Positions 12,323 to 24,597 of a stretch of DNA of 64,000 nt are shown piece by piece. The position numbers were made by a program, and so were the translations under genes. Source of the stretch: Trifolium pratense (taxonomy: Eukaryota > Streptophyta > Magnoliopsida > Fabales > Fabaceae). The stretch lies in assembly GCF_020283565.1 (NCBI RefSeq), contig NC_060059.1, forward strand, positions 47,822,572 to 47,886,571, in the 5' to 3' direction. Position 1 is the stretch's first letter; each line of letters starts with the position of its first letter. The notes under the pieces are model-generated. The model worked only from the letters and a program-made list of their open reading frames with translations, was not told the DNA's origin and ran no database searches.

Positions 12323-13985
12323 ACTCTCCCCCACTTATAAGATTTTCGTCCTCGAAAATTGTCTGAAGGAAACAACGCTAGATAAAATTCCTTCATTCGA
12401 CTCTCTCCAACTCTAGTGCCGCATCCTCACTGGTAGGTCCTTCCCAGACTACGTTCATCGTAATGATTTCTATGTTCCTTAGGTGTTTCGCCTCTTTACC
12501 TTCAATTTGTAACTACACGAATTCCACGGTCAAATACCTTCTCACTTGCACATCATCAGATTAAATCACGTACGACAAATTGAAAATACATTCCCACAAC
12601 TGCAACACTTGAAAAACACCATGAAGATTTGATGCAGGTGGCAATGCAATCTGATAGGCCACGCCCCCTATCCTCTTAAATATATAGTACGACCCAATAA
12701 ACCGCGGAGCGAGCTTTTTGGACTTCAAAGTTCATCCAACACATGTCATCACAGTCACTTCATAAACACATGATGTCCCTCTCGGAACTCTGCTGACCTC
12801 TTCTTTCGATCGTAATAACTCTTTTGTCAATCCTGGGATGCCTTCATTTTCTTCTGAATTCTTTTCACCTTTTCAGTAGTCTGCCTAATCATTTCAGGGC
12901 CCAACACTACTCGCTCACTGGATTCGTTCCAACATAAAGGTGTCATACACCTTCTCCCATACAAGGCTTCAAATGGTTCCATTCCGATGCTAGAATGGTA
13001 GCTGTCATTGTAAGTAAACTCTATCAACGGCAAACAACTATCCCAGCTTCCTCTCTGGAATATTCAGCGGTTTCAACAATCCTATTGGCTTCTTTTATTC
13101 AACTCTGTTCTTGAATCTCATGACCCCATTCTCGGCAACTTCGTAACTCACTTCTTTTACCCAAGTTAATTAATTCTAAACAGGTCGACTAAGTCTCACT
13201 TCTGACCTTCTGTGGTTTCTTCCAACATAGCACTGGTTAACCCCCACATTCCTAGTTTCACATTTCTTGGCTTACGTACACATACCAGACTACGGTTTCT
13301 GAATCCCTCGATCAGTCTTATCTCTCTTGTCACGAGTGCTAACATATGCAACGTCTTCCTACTCAACGCGTCTGCCACTACATTTGCTTCACCAGGGTGG
13401 TAGTTCAACTCAAAATCATAACCCTTTAGAAATTTCAACCACCTCATCTGCTTCATGTTCAACTCCTTCTAATCAAATGAGTACTCCAAAATTTTGTGGT
13501 CGCTGAAGACTTCAAACTTGAGCCATACAGATAACGTCTCCGAACTTTCAACACGACCGCAGCGGCTGCCAACTCTAATTCGCCAGTCGGGTAGTTCCTC
13601 TTGTTGATTTCAACTTCCTCGAGCATGCACAACTACTTATCCCTTCTGCATCAGAACTCCACCCAAGATCATCTTTGATGTATCACAATACACTTCAACG
13701 ATTCATTCGCGTCAATTAAAATCAACATTGGCGTTGATGTCAAACTTTGCTTCCACTCTTGGAAACTTTCCTCACAAGTCCTGTTCCAAATGAAGGCTCG
13801 TCATATTCGAGAAAAATGAGTCAGCGGTAAAGCTATCCTCGAAAAACCTCCGATGAATCTCCGATAGTAACCAATCAATCCCAACAAGCTTTTTTTCTCT
13901 CCTACTGATGACTTAGGGCTTCCCACTACAACACTACACTCACTTTAGACGGGTCTACTGTTATTCCCTCTCCTCCACCACAAGA
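12323..13985 (-). pseudogene. Degenerate gypsy pol remnant (RT end, RNase H, integrase)
   Basis: Reading the minus strand, 13930-13985 resembles the end of reverse transcriptase (GITVDPSKV). The stretch at 13196-13462 holds the end of RNase H ([16 protein letters not shown]). The stretch at 12827-13033 holds integrase C-terminal sequence ([20 protein letters not shown]). Parts between these are deleted and frames are broken. The order matches Ty3/gypsy pol with the 3' LTR directly downstream. Nothing of gag, protease or the 5' LTR is seen, so the element is truncated at its 5' side. Confidence 0.8.
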
Positions 13986-15233
13986 ACATATTTGAAAGGA
14001 AAAAAAATGTGGTTAATGAATTTATCTTAAGACGAATTGTTTAAAAGAATTCGAATTTAATTTTTGGTGTAAATGATTTTTACAGAATTTTACTTATCTC
14101 GCGGTCAAATTCTGAATTATCAGATCTCCTAGAAAGTTAAAAAAAGTTAACAAGAATTGATGGAGGAGAAGAAAGAAAGGGAAAGACCGAGGATAGTACA
14201 ATCATGAGAGGGAATTTGGAAAATCAAAGCGCCACTTAAGGTAAAATATTTGATGTAGCGTATTTGCAATGGTTGCTTATCAACACGGATTATATGCGTC
14301 TAAGAAGATGAATAGCACTTGTTAACGTAATGTGAGGATAGTAAGGAAGCATGGAATGTCATGGGGTTGGTTGAATCATATTAATTCTTTTAATTTTTAA
14401 CATGCATGTTCCTTGAAGTATGGAATGATGGAATGTCATGGAAGTTTCAACATAGTTAGAATGTCTTTTTTGCGGTGATACCTTTACATCTCAATGATTT
14501 TATAATCTTGCTAATCAAAATTTATTTTATTTCAAAAAAAATATTTTAGATTGAAAATTTAATTTGTCAAGAGAGACTAATAGAGAATAAATTAGTCTAT
14601 GATTCATCATAATAGAGAGACTAATTTATTTTCAATTAAAAATATTAGCGACTAGTTTAGATATTATTTTTTATCTGAGCCTAAAATAAAAAATTTATGA
14701 AGGACTAAATTAATTCTTCATCCAAAAGAGACTATACTAACATGTGGAGTTAAATTAGGATGCTTTGAGATATGCTACTAGCATCTATACTTGGAAAAGT
14801 GTGAATTGACAAAATTTTAAAACAAACAAAATCCATGCAATAATTTTTGTCTGCATTGAATATGTTGTTGTAGAAGAAAATAAAGAATAAAACACAAAGT
14901 AAAAGAAGCCAATAATAGCTGCAAAATTAGGTGCGACGAGAGAGACACAACACAGGTATGGAATCCAGTGTGAATATACTGCTAATGTTTTACATAAATT
15001 CAATTTTGTGGGTACAATATAAAAGAACTTTTTATTGAATCCTTATTTAACATTTTCTGCCACTCACGTGAGAGACATCTTTACTGAAAATGACACACTA
15101 ATTTTGTATTAATTAATTTGTAATTATTTTATTTTGTCTCCAATAATTTCATTAATTAATTATTTTAGTTTCTGTGTGCCATTTTGACCAGATCCGAATT
15201 GCTGGTAGATTCCTGATCGTAGATACTAGATAC
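13986..15233. other. Intergenic stretch without recognised features
   Basis: This is AT-rich sequence. A 72-codon minus-strand frame at 14785-15003 has no motif I know. The stretch ends at a MITE. Confidence 0.5.
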
Positions 15234-15235
15234 TA

Positions 15236-15530
15236 CTCCCTCCGGTCCTTATTATAAGGAACACTTTGGGGAAAAAATTTGGTTCTTTTTATAAGAAACT
15301 TTGACCAATTTTCAAATGTTCTAAATGTTCAATTTCACTTATGCCCTTATTTATTATGAGAGAGAATTTAAAAATAAGTAAGTTAGTTGAATAAAAACTA
15401 ATTAAATAAGGGTAAACATGGAATAAATTTAAATTTATAAGAGTATTAAATGAAAATAACTATGTTAAATGTGTTTTCTTGGTCTGTGTGATTTTTTCAA
15501 AGTGTTCCTTATAAAAAGGACTGGAGGGAG
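15236..15530. mobile_element. Stowaway-type MITE (Tc1/mariner)
   Basis: The ends are CTCCCTCCGGTCC and GGACTGGAGGGAG, with TA on both sides (15234-15235 and 15531-15532). This is the classic Stowaway signature. The length of 295 bp fits. The ends also share a longer inverted stretch, AAGGAACACTTTG against CAAAGTGTTCCTT. It has no coding capacity. Confidence 0.92.
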
Positions 15531-15779
15531 TATATGAGAATGAGATATTATCACATGCTCTTAGCTTAGATAGATTCGAGTTGATTCTCCCTTCTTACTT
15601 CTAATTAAACGAGTTTATGAATGTTATTTTTATTTTTTTGAGTTTATGATGTTTTATTTGAGAGGAAACACGATCAGGGTCCCGTAAATATAACTTAGTT
15701 AGTAGGGACATAAATATTGCATGTAATATGTAAGAATTGATATTCAAACTCTGATATTTTCACTTTAACCATTAATCTA

Positions 15780-16811
15780 GGAACCAACCTCCATTGAAAC
15801 CAATAACCCTTGCTAGTCCTACAAGATTCACTTTTACCTCTTCAACCCTTTGAGTGTATTTCGTCCTCTTGAAGAAATTGTCTCCAACTACCTTAGAAAT
15901 TTTTCGTAGCTATTTAATTTCCACCATAACCTCTTCAGCCACCGGAGTATAGTCCCACAAGTAGCACCATACATTCTTCAACTCCCGGAATATCTTTCGT
16001 ACTCTTGAAGAACTTGCAGCCAACTACCTTTGGATTTTAAGGTAGTCCCACAAGCTGCAAAATCCGACTCTCCTTGCTTCCAACTATCACTTGTAGTCTA
16101 CAAGTTACCAAGCCTGATAATCCTTACTCTCGGCTAGAGTATAACACACAAATTAAAGTCTTCATAGACGTACTGCTTTGTTGCAACAATATCACTCATT
16201 TCCCTATCTTTCACTAGATATCTAGAAGTACATGTTGATTCTCTTCTTGTTGTCCCACTAGAGAAAGACTCCACCTCAAGCTGAGTTTCCTCCACCATAG
16301 TTTCACGCAAGAAACCTTTATATGACTCAGCTCCCAAACGCGTACATCCACTATGACTTTCACCTTATAACCTGCAAATTTTATGCTCTGAAACAAACTT
16401 TAGGCCATTGTTAGTATCCAACATTTTCAGTTCAGTTACACCACCAGAAAACCTCGTTTAGTTTGTCCAACTAAACCCATGTCACCAACAAGCAACAACC
16501 TACAATCTCATAGCTTAACCATACTATGCGAGACATCACTAACAACCGATGCACGACCAATAATAGTAGAACCATCTAACATGTACAAATCATACATTTT
16601 GGTACCTTTACCAATTACCTTTGTATACAATGAATTGAAAATTTTCGCTTAAGTTCAGGAATATATACCTCGCAAGGAAGTCACGACCGTCAAACATCTT
16701 AAGATGAATCCATGTGTCGTGTGCATGATGTTCCTTCCTTTGATACATATGAAAAGAGCATACAGAGTCCACGACCCAACTCTCCTCCAATTCCCAACTT
16801 GTTAACACTAA
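15780..16811 (-). pseudogene. Old Ty1/copia pol remnant (protease and integrase-RT linker)
   Basis: On the minus strand, 16608-16811 encodes a copia protease-like start (ESWVVDSVCSFHM). It continues to WHMRLGH-like remains. Further on, 16134-16260 resembles the basic linker between integrase and RT seen in Tork-type elements (YLVKDREMSDIVATKQY, then YEDFN). Stops and frameshifts are frequent and most of the integrase is missing. The Sirevirus insertion begins immediately after, and the gag side of the same element probably continues at 34173-35650. Confidence 0.65.
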
Positions 16812-17789
16812 TGAAATCTGGCACGCAGTGAACACAATGCTGCACAAGATGCTATAGCATACGTTGCAGCAAGACAGTTGCAGAACACAGGAAATAAATA
16901 AATAAATTGCAGAATAATAAATAAGACAGATAGTTGTTAACCCAGTTCAGTGCAACGTCACCTACTCTGGGGGATACCAATCCAGGAATGAATCCACTAT
17001 AATAGCTCTAGTTCAAAGCCCTCGACCAACACCCGGTACTTGACTTATCACCTAGACACTACCCGTGCAATCCTACCTAAGAACCTGTTAGATAATGAGA
17101 CTCCGTCCCAAATTCCCTCTAACAACACGTACTATGTTGCTGTCAATAACAATAATCAGGATGGAGACACTCTCCTAGAAACTAGACCACACTCTTGCTT
17201 AAAAGCTTATGAGTGAATCACACACTACCTCCGTGCTTAAAAGCTTAGGAGTAGCTTACAATTAACAACCAAAACACAGTCCTAAACTTGCATCAAATTG
17301 ACACAAGAAAGGCTAACAAAAGACACAAACTCTAAACCTTAAAAACTCACACTTTGTAAACAACACGGTTTAGAATACATGAATAGAATAGCTTGAGGCT
17401 TCACATATTTATAGTCTTCAATTGTCTTGATGTCCAAGTTAGGTCTTCAGACATATACAGCTGTAGGAATTATGGCCAACCCTAAATTATTTCCAGAAAT
17501 ATAATTCATGTTGTACCAAACAAAAAAAACGCTAAAAATATAATATAATTATATTTTTGTTTTAAATAACATTCCTTCAACCGACTTCAATAAAACTTGC
17601 TGAGCAAGGCTCGTTTTGCCCAGGCGCACGTGCTTGAATATATAATTGAAGCAAATCTTGACTCAGATTTGAAATAAAAATTCTGCACAAAAACAGAGCT
17701 TCAGTATGCTGTACTATAATGCTACAGCATCTCAGTCCAGCATCTGGCTGGTTGGCTTTTGCAAAATGTAACCAATCAAAACACCAACA
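16812..17789 (-). repeat. 3' LTR of the family A Sirevirus element
   Basis: On this strand it runs TGAAATCTGGCACGC to CACCAACA, so in element orientation it is TGTTGG...ATTTCA. It is 978 bp long. It carries the palindrome ATGCTATAGCAT at 16849-16860 and a near copy at 17719-17730. Confidence 0.92.
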
Positions 17790-18599
17790 ATCTCCCCCTT
17801 TGGCAAATTTTGGCTAAAACAACCTTAGGCCAGTGCATAGAGAGATACAGTCTAAACTTTCCTTCGAGTCAACATAAGCACACAACTAGGAAAGAAAGTA
17901 GAACGATGCTAAGCTATTTAAACTTTCCTTCGAGTCAACATAAGCACACAACTAAGAAAGAAGGTAAGAAATTCATCAGATGAAAAGATAGCTAGCACGT
18001 AAGCATCAGAGGCATGCAACAGCGGAACATAACACATTTTAGCCTCAAAGTACAGATAGAGAGAAATAAACTCTCACATAGTGGATTCAAGATCGGAGAA
18101 ATAAACTCCTTAAAATTTAAGCAACGCCACAGAGAATAGGAAAAATAAATTCCTATATAAGCATGCATATCATAAGTAGTAGAAAAATAAATTCTACCTA
18201 CTCCCCCTCAACACATGCATAATCTTCACTCCCCCTCAAAACTTGCATATCACATAGAACAGACATGCTATACTAGATGCTATAGCATTATGCATCACAT
18301 CATGCACACAAATATTACTCCCCCTTTTTAGCCATAAATTCTGACAACTAAAGTCATTACCATAGAATAGGAGCAAAGTACAGACTTCCACAGAGTTATC
18401 AGAGCATAGAGAAACATAGAGTGTAGAGAGTATCAGAGCATAAGAGGTCATAAAGTGCATATTACAGACCATCATGGCAAAGAGAACCTGGAGTGTCGGA
18501 GCCAAAAGACATGGATTGTGCATGTTACAATCCAGAGAGCAGCAGGGCGTAGCCCAACAGGACATGCAAATAAAGCATAAGCAGGTCACATAGAAGGAC
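17790..18599 (-). other. Sirevirus 3' non-coding region with multiple polypurine tracts
   Basis: Between the env-like region and the 3' LTR, the minus strand carries AGGGGGAG at four places: next to the LTR (about 17791-17801), and at about 18200-18209, 18229-18238 and 18317-18330. Multiple upstream polypurine tracts are known in Sireviruses. A segment containing CTTTCCTTCGAGTCAACAT is repeated in tandem at about 17858-17896 and 17928-17967. The palindrome ATGCTATAGCAT occurs at 18277-18288. There is no convincing gene; the 117-codon frame at 18236-18589 has no motif. Confidence 0.7.
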
Positions 18600-18719
18600 T
18601 TGCGTCAGAGTCCTCCTCCTCTACCTCAGTATCACCACCTGTAGCCAGAGTATTGGAATGAGTAGTTGGAGCCCAGTTGCAGTTTTCATCAATCCAGCTG
18701 CATTAATCAAATCAACAAG

Positions 18720-19656
18720 CTTTTGGCATTGTAAAAAAAACTTCACTTAAATTCCTTTCCACAGCAAGCCTTCTTTTTATCACAAATTTCCACCTGTCAA
18801 CATTTTCAAAACGATGAAAGGAAATGTTGTCAATAGGCACAGGGGATACATCTTGAGGGATCCTCTTTTTCTTCACAGACTTCTTTGAGGATGCTGCAGG
18901 CGATGCAGTAGCATGTTGGTCTTCCTCAAACTCTGAATCACTAGAGGAAATAGTCTTCCTCCTAAAAAACTTCTTCTTTGGCTCAGAGGGCCTAGTAATC
19001 TTACTCCACTATCTTTTAAGACCATAGATTTTCTTTTCCTTGGCAGTCTTGACAGGAACATTAGAAACAGCTACATCTTTACCAGCATTGCTCCTTAACC
19101 TCCTAGTACTAGAAGCAGGAGTCCTCTCAGTAAGGTTGAGATTGTCCACATAAATAACATTTGAATCTTTCTCAGCAGATTCATCAACATTCAAAGGAAC
19201 AAACATAGTTTTACCACTATCATCAACATAAGGGATCACATAGATATCATGAACAAAAACATTATCAGTAGTAGTTGCTTCAGAACCCTTTTCTTTGTCA
19301 GGAACAATAACATCATCTGGAGACTCGGGTATCACGATGTTATCCAAATTTTCCCGTGCTGCAGATGTTGTAGCATCATGTGCAGCATCTTTCTCAGGAA
19401 CACTCTTCTTGACATGTTCCAACACAAAGTCATCTTTGACCTCAGTTGGAGCGCTAATATCATTACCAACAAATGTTAAACACGGCAGGGGAGAACACCA
19501 CATAACTTTCTCTGACAAATACTTTCTCACCACAAGAAACATCCTTATCATCAACAAACACACAATTCTTAACAAATCTTCAGATGTTTCAACATTACCC
19601 ATAACAGCGTGCATTACTAAATAAGTTGAAGAGAAAACTGTACGCCGCACTTGCAA
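18720..19656 (-). pseudogene. Degenerate env-like region of the Sirevirus element
   Basis: This lies directly after pol on the same strand, the place of the env-like third gene in SIRE-type elements. The first frame (19656-19009) is open for 215 codons, starting at MQVRRTVFSS and rich in acidic residues. An in-frame TAG at 19009-19011 is followed by more sequence in the same frame. It is basic and serine-rich, then has a stretch with ISFHRFENVDRWKFV near 18790, which resembles a conserved block of plant env-like proteins. A frameshift follows, then AAGLMKT near 18695. The far C-terminal part is missing. Whether such proteins ever acted as envelopes is unproven. This copy is broken. Confidence 0.6.
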
Positions 19657-19662
19657 TAATTG

Positions 19663-22600
19663 CTATAACTCTTCAGATAGGCAAATCCCAAGTTTGGCTC
19701 GCAATTTTTCAAATTGGACCGCATCTAGAGCCTTAGTAAAAATATCAGCCAATTGTTCTTCAGTTGAAATATGCTCAAGAGTCACAATACCTTCTTCAAC
19801 TAGGTCTCTAATAAAGTGGTGCCTAATATCAATATGCTTCGTCCTGCTATGTTGGATAGGATTCTTTGAAATATTGATGGCACTAAGATTGTCACAGTAC
19901 AATGCCATAGCATCTTGTACCACATTGTACTCCAGCAACATTTGTTTCATCCATAATAGCTGGGAGCAGCTACTACCAGCAGCTATGTACTCAGCTTCAG
20001 CTGTAGATAAAGATACACAGTTCTGTTTCTTGCTGAACCAAGATATAAGATTGTTGCCTAAAAAGAAACAAGCTCCTGAGGTGCTTTTTCTATCATCTGC
20101 ACAACCTGCCCAATCAGCATCACAATACCCTACTAGCATAGAATTCTCACCATGAGTATACAAGATTCCATAGTCACAGGTACAATTCACATACTTCAAG
20201 ATTCTTTTTACTTGAGCAAGATGACTCATCTTTGGCTCAGCTTGGTACCTAGCACATACTCCTACAACAAAAGTAATATCAGGCCTGCTGGCTGTAAGAT
20301 ATAATAAGCTTCCTATCATGCTTCTATAAAGACTTTGATCAACATCAACTCCCTTTTCATCTTTGGTAAGCTTTAAATGGGTAGCTGCAGGTGTTCTTTT
20401 ATGAGCAGCACTTTCCATACCAAACTTCTTCACTATATTTCTTGCATACTTACTTTGGGAGATAAAAATAGTATCTTCCATCTGCTTTACCTGGAGCCCA
20501 AGAAAGTAGGTTAGTTCACCTACAAGACTCATCTCAAATTCAGACTGCATTTGCTGCACGAAATGCTGTACCATCTCACTAGACATTCCTCCAAAGACAA
20601 TGTCATCAACATAGATTTGTGCTATCAGAAATTTGCCTTGATCTTCTTTCACAAATAGAGTCTTGTCATTTCCTCCCTTCCTGTAGCCTTGACTAATAAG
20701 AAACTCAGTCAATCTTTCATACCATGCTTGAGGTGCTTGTTTTAATCCATATAGAGCTTTCTTTAATTTGTAAACATGATTTGGAAAGCTTGGATCAACA
20801 AACCCCTTTGGTTGTTCCACATACACTTCTTCATTTAAGTACCCATTGAGGAAGACACTTTTCACATCCATTTGAAATAACTTGAATTTTAGAATGCATG
20901 CCACTCCTAGAAGTAATCTAATGGATTCAAGACGAGCAACCGGAGCAAAAGTCTCATCAAAATCTATCCCTTCAATCTGTGAGTATCCTTGTGCAACCAG
21001 CCTTGCCTTGTTTCTGGTCACAGTTCCACTTTCATCAGACTTGTTCTTGTAGACCCATTTGGTACCAATTACATTTGCATTTTCTGGTCCAGGAACCAAG
21101 TCCCAAACTTCATTCCTCTTGAACTGATTTAGCTCTTTTTGCATAGCATTTATCCAGAACTCATCAGTCAGAGCTTCCTTCACATTTTTTGGCTCAAACT
21201 TAGACACAAAACAAGCATTAGAGACTAAGTCAAGTGTCCTTCTAGTAGTAATTCCTTGATTAGGATTACCAATAATCAGGTCTGCAGGGTGATTCTTCTG
21301 AGTACGAGTAGAAGGGCCTTTCTTTGGAGTAGCAGAGATTTGTTCAGATGCAGTAACCTCTGTATCATTCTTGGATTCATTAATAGTTTCACAATCTACA
21401 CTACCTGTTATAGATGCTATAGCATCTTCTGTATCATCTTCAGCAGTTTCACTTGAGGTGTCATCTATTACCACATTTATAGACTCCATCATGGTTTTGG
21501 TTCTATTATTATATACTCTGTAGGCTCTGCTATTTGCTGAGTATCCCAAGAATATGCCCTCATCACTTTTAGGGTCCATTTTGGTTCTTGGTTCTCTATC
21601 AGACAAGATGTAGCATTTACTACCAAACACATGGAAGTGCTTAACAGTAGGTTTCCTCTCTTTCCATAGTTCGTACAGAGTAGTTGTAGTTCCAGATCTC
21701 AGGGTGACACAATTATGGATATAACAGGCAGTATTCATAGCTTCTGCCCAAAAACCATGTGAAAGCTTCTTTGCATATAACATTACCCTTGCAGACTCTT
21801 GTATAGTTCTATTTTTCCTTTCTACTACACCATTTTGTTGTGGTGTAATGGGAGATGAGAATTCATGTATGATGCCTTCAGAGGCACAGAAGTCAGAGAA
21901 CCTGGAGTTTTCAAACTCCTTACCATGATCACTCATGATCCTTAATACAACATTGTTTTTCTCCCTTTGAAGTTGAATACATAGATCTTTGAACACATCA
22001 AAGGTTTCTGATTTCTTTCTAATAAAATTTATCCAGGTGTATCTAGAAAAGTCATCAACAACAACATATGCGTACCTTTTACCTCCTAAGCTTTCAGTTT
22101 GCATAGGACCCATCAAGTCCATGTGTAGAAGTTCAAGAACTCTGGTGGTGGTAAGATGCTGCAGCTTTGGATGTGGCATCTTGGTTTGTTTTCCAATCTG
22201 ACAGTCTCCACATATGCTACCTTCTTCAATTCTGAGATTTGGTAGTCCTCTGATGGCTTCTTTAGATATTGTTTTCTTCATGCTTCTTAGATTAAGATGA
22301 CCAAGCTTTTGGTGCCATATATTTACTTCATCTTCTTTAGTGATTAAGCATGTTGACATATTTGCTTCTTCTTGGGGAACCCATAGATAGCAGTTGTCTT
22401 TTGATCTGACACCTTTCATCAAAATCTCACCTTCGTTATTTGTAACCAAACATTCAGACTTGGTGAAGTTTACTTTCATTCCTTGGTCGCATAGTTGACT
22501 AATACTTATCAAATTTGCAGTCAATCCTCTTACTAACAGCACATTATTTAGTTTAGGCAAGCTATTACTTATGAGCTCCCCTATCCCAACAATTTCTCCT

Positions 22601-24168
22601 TTTGCACCATCACCAAAGGTTACAAAGCTGGTTGAATAAGACTTTATACCGACAAGAAATTTACTTATTCCGGTCATGTGTCTTGAACAGCCACTATCGA
22701 AGTACCAGTCTTCCCTTGATGAAGCTCTAAGTGATGTGTGAGCAATCAGAGCAGTAATCACTTCTTCAGGTTGAGTTGTATCACTTTTCTTCTCATTTTC
22801 ACCTTTAGGTTTCCATTCTTGTTGAGTAGGGGCAGTTGTGGAAACAGGTTTGTGCTGAGGACGTCTGTTAGGGTACCCAAATAGTTTGTAGCAGTAAGGC
22901 CTTATGTGCCCTTTTCTACCACAGTAATGACATCTCCAAGCATGATGTTTTCTTCTATTTCTAGACATGGGATGCTGCTGATGATGCTGCGGCTTCTGAT
23001 AAGGCATCCTTTGCTTCTGAGTCTCTCTAGGATCCATGTACATAAGGTCAGCACTGTATTTTTTGAATTTGTTGACATTCTCATAGCTAAGCCCAATATT
23101 CCTAGGCTTTCGAACATTTTTCTCTAAGATTTCCTCCAGTTGACCATCAGCCTTATGAAGTTTGTCAAGATGCTCATCATCTTTATACAACATGTCAGAG
23201 AATTTTCTCAGCCGCCAAATGTCAGCATTTAATTTTTCAATGACTTCCTTAGCTTCTTCAAGATCAGAGGATAGATAATTTACCTTCTTTTGAAGTTCCT
23301 CCATCTTTGATATATTCTCAAATTTTTCTGCTTTTAACTCATTGATGGTTACCTTTTGTTTCTCAATAACCCTGCAGATTTCTTCACTCTTAGAACAGAG
23401 TTCCTTGTAGGATTCAGCAAGCTCTTCATAGGTTACCTCTCCATCATCAGATTCTGTATCAGATGTAACAATACCTGTTAAGACTGAGATATGTTTAGCA
23501 GTTACAGATGCTGTATCATCTTCTGAATCATCATCCTCAAACCAACTGACAGTTAGCCCTTTCTTTGTTCTCTTCTGATATGTTGGACACTCAGGTCTGA
23601 TGTGACCATATCCTTCACATTCATGACATCGAATGTTTCTGTTTAAGTTTGATTTTTCATCACTTTTAGGCTTTCCTTGATTTTCATTGCTGCGCATAGT
23701 GCCTGGAGCATTGTTTTTGAAATTTGATCTGGGTCTCTTATCCATTCGTTTCAGAACTTTGTTGAATTGTTTTCCCAATAACACCATGGCCTCAGAGATG
23801 CTCTCATTAGATTCTTCTTCATCCTCCAGTTCTTCTTCATTATTTTTAGATGAGAAGGCAATGCTCTTATTTTTCTTTTCACTTCTTCCATTTGCAACAC
23901 TTTCATAAGTTTGGAGTGATCCAACCAGTTCATCCAGCTTCATCTGAGATATGTTTTTGGCTTCTTCCATAGCTGTGACTTTCATATCAAATTTCTTTGG
24001 AAGAGATCTGAGCATTTTTCTTACTAACTTTTCTTCGGGAATTTTCTCCCCCAAAGCATCAAATTGATTATCATAATCTAGAATAGTCATATGAAAATCT
24101 TGAATTGTTTCCTCATCCTTCATACTTAAATTTTCAAACTGAGTAGTAAGGATCTGTAATTTGGACAT
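19663..24168 (-). CDS. Sirevirus (copia) gag-pol polyprotein, main open frame
   Basis: This 1501-codon frame encodes most of gag and all of pol. Domains in order: gag with a CCHC zinc knuckle ([14 protein letters not shown], about residue 180) and coiled-coil-like acidic stretches, a second knuckle ([14 protein letters not shown], about 410), protease ([10 protein letters not shown], about 490), integrase with its zinc-binding start (HQKLGHL, about 615) and catalytic region (SDHGKEFE, about 743, then [12 protein letters not shown]), reverse transcriptase ([10 protein letters not shown]; active site YVDDIVFG, about 1185), and RNase H (YCDADWAG, about 1350; AEAEYIAA). The integrase-before-RT order defines Ty1/copia. 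The frame has no internal stop, so the enzymes look complete. The true gag start lies upstream at 24545, in another frame because of one deleted base, so the first methionine used here is internal. Confidence 0.93.
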   Translation of the reverse strand: MSKLQILTTQFENLSMKDEETIQDFHMTILDYDNQFDALGEKIPEEKLVRKMLRSLPKKFDMKVTAMEEAKNISQMKLDELVGSLQTYESVANGRSEKKNKSIAFSSKNNEEELEDEEESNESISEAMVLLGKQFNKVLKRMDKRPRSNFKNNAPGTMRSNENQGKPKSDEKSNLNRNIRCHECEGYGHIRPECPTYQKRTKKGLTVSWFEDDDSEDDTASVTAKHISVLTGIVTSDTESDDGEVTYEELAESYKELCSKSEEICRVIEKQKVTINELKAEKFENISKMEELQKKVNYLSSDLEEAKEVIEKLNADIWRLRKFSDMLYKDDEHLDKLHKADGQLEEILEKNVRKPRNIGLSYENVNKFKKYSADLMYMDPRETQKQRMPYQKPQHHQQHPMSRNRRKHHAWRCHYCGRKGHIRPYCYKLFGYPNRRPQHKPVSTTAPTQQEWKPKGENEKKSDTTQPEEVITALIAHTSLRASSREDWYFDSGCSRHMTGISKFLVGIKSYSTSFVTFGDGAKGEIVGIGELISNSLPKLNNVLLVRGLTANLISISQLCDQGMKVNFTKSECLVTNNEGEILMKGVRSKDNCYLWVPQEEANMSTCLITKEDEVNIWHQKLGHLNLRSMKKTISKEAIRGLPNLRIEEGSICGDCQIGKQTKMPHPKLQHLTTTRVLELLHMDLMGPMQTESLGGKRYAYVVVDDFSRYTWINFIRKKSETFDVFKDLCIQLQREKNNVVLRIMSDHGKEFENSRFSDFCASEGIIHEFSSPITPQQNGVVERKNRTIQESARVMLYAKKLSHGFWAEAMNTACYIHNCVTLRSGTTTTLYELWKERKPTVKHFHVFGSKCYILSDREPRTKMDPKSDEGIFLGYSANSRAYRVYNNRTKTMMESINVVIDDTSSETAEDDTEDAIASITGSVDCETINESKNDTEVTASEQISATPKKGPSTRTQKNHPADLIIGNPNQGITTRRTLDLVSNACFVSKFEPKNVKEALTDEFWINAMQKELNQFKRNEVWDLVPGPENANVIGTKWVYKNKSDESGTVTRNKARLVAQGYSQIEGIDFDETFAPVARLESIRLLLGVACILKFKLFQMDVKSVFLNGYLNEEVYVEQPKGFVDPSFPNHVYKLKKALYGLKQAPQAWYERLTEFLISQGYRKGGNDKTLFVKEDQGKFLIAQIYVDDIVFGGMSSEMVQHFVQQMQSEFEMSLVGELTYFLGLQVKQMEDTIFISQSKYARNIVKKFGMESAAHKRTPAATHLKLTKDEKGVDVDQSLYRSMIGSLLYLTASRPDITFVVGVCARYQAEPKMSHLAQVKRILKYVNCTCDYGILYTHGENSMLVGYCDADWAGCADDRKSTSGACFFLGNNLISWFSKKQNCVSLSTAEAEYIAAGSSCSQLLWMKQMLLEYNVVQDAMALYCDNLSAINISKNPIQHSRTKHIDIRHHFIRDLVEEGIVTLEHISTEEQLADIFTKALDAVQFEKLRAKLGICLSEEL

Positions 24169-24263
24169 TTTTACCTGAGGAGTACCTTCATGAACAGTTT
24201 CAAGAATCTTCCAAGCTTCCTTTGCTGAGACACATTTTTTGATCAGTTTGAAAATGTGTTTGT

Positions 24264-24545
24264 CTACCCCTTGTATAATGCATATAATGCTTTTGAGTTT
24301 CCTAAAGCAAGCTCATCTTCTTCTTTAGACCAATCCTCCTCAGCTTTTAGTTCAAGTGTTGGCTTTCCATCCTTGTCCATGACCACAGGGGGGTCCCATC
24401 CTTTAAGAACAGCTTTCCAAGTTTTGCTATCCATAGATTTTAGGAAAGCAATCATGCGTGATTTCCAATAATCATAGTTGGAGACACCAACAAGAAGTTG
24501 TGGTCTGCTTACAAGCCTTCCTTCTTTGTCCATGTTGCCAGACAT
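24264..24545 (-). CDS. N-terminal part of Sirevirus gag, cut off by a frameshift
   Basis: The frame starts [20 protein letters not shown] and has the [12 protein letters not shown] motif typical of copia gag (DUF4219/UBN2 type). It ends at KALYALYKG, where a run of G is one base short (about 24268-24272). The following gag sequence (related to [15 protein letters not shown]) then continues in the frame leading to 24168. The single-base deletion separates gag start from pol, so this copy is probably unable to make its own polyprotein. Confidence 0.85.
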   Translation of the reverse strand: MSGNMDKEGRLVSRPQLLVGVSNYDYWKSRMIAFLKSMDSKTWKAVLKGWDPPVVMDKDGKPTLELKAEEDWSKEEDELALGNSKALYALYKG

Positions 24546-24583
24546 TCTCCCTATAGCTCACCCTATAACCAGAAAGGGTGCCT

Positions 24584-24595
24584 GCTCTGATGCCA
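24584..24595 (-). other. Primer binding site of the family A Sirevirus
   Basis: On the minus strand this reads TGGCATCAGAGC, one mismatch from TGGTATCAGAGC, complementary to the 3' end of initiator methionine tRNA. It lies two bases from the end of the 5' LTR. Confidence 0.85.
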
Positions 24596-24597
24596 AT

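Noticed and set aside
19694..20155. A 153-codon plus-strand frame
   Set aside because: It is antisense to the RNase H end of the Sirevirus pol and has no motif. Other plus-strand frames across 19.2-24.5 kb and 27.9-31.8 kb are also shadows of the minus-strand polyproteins.
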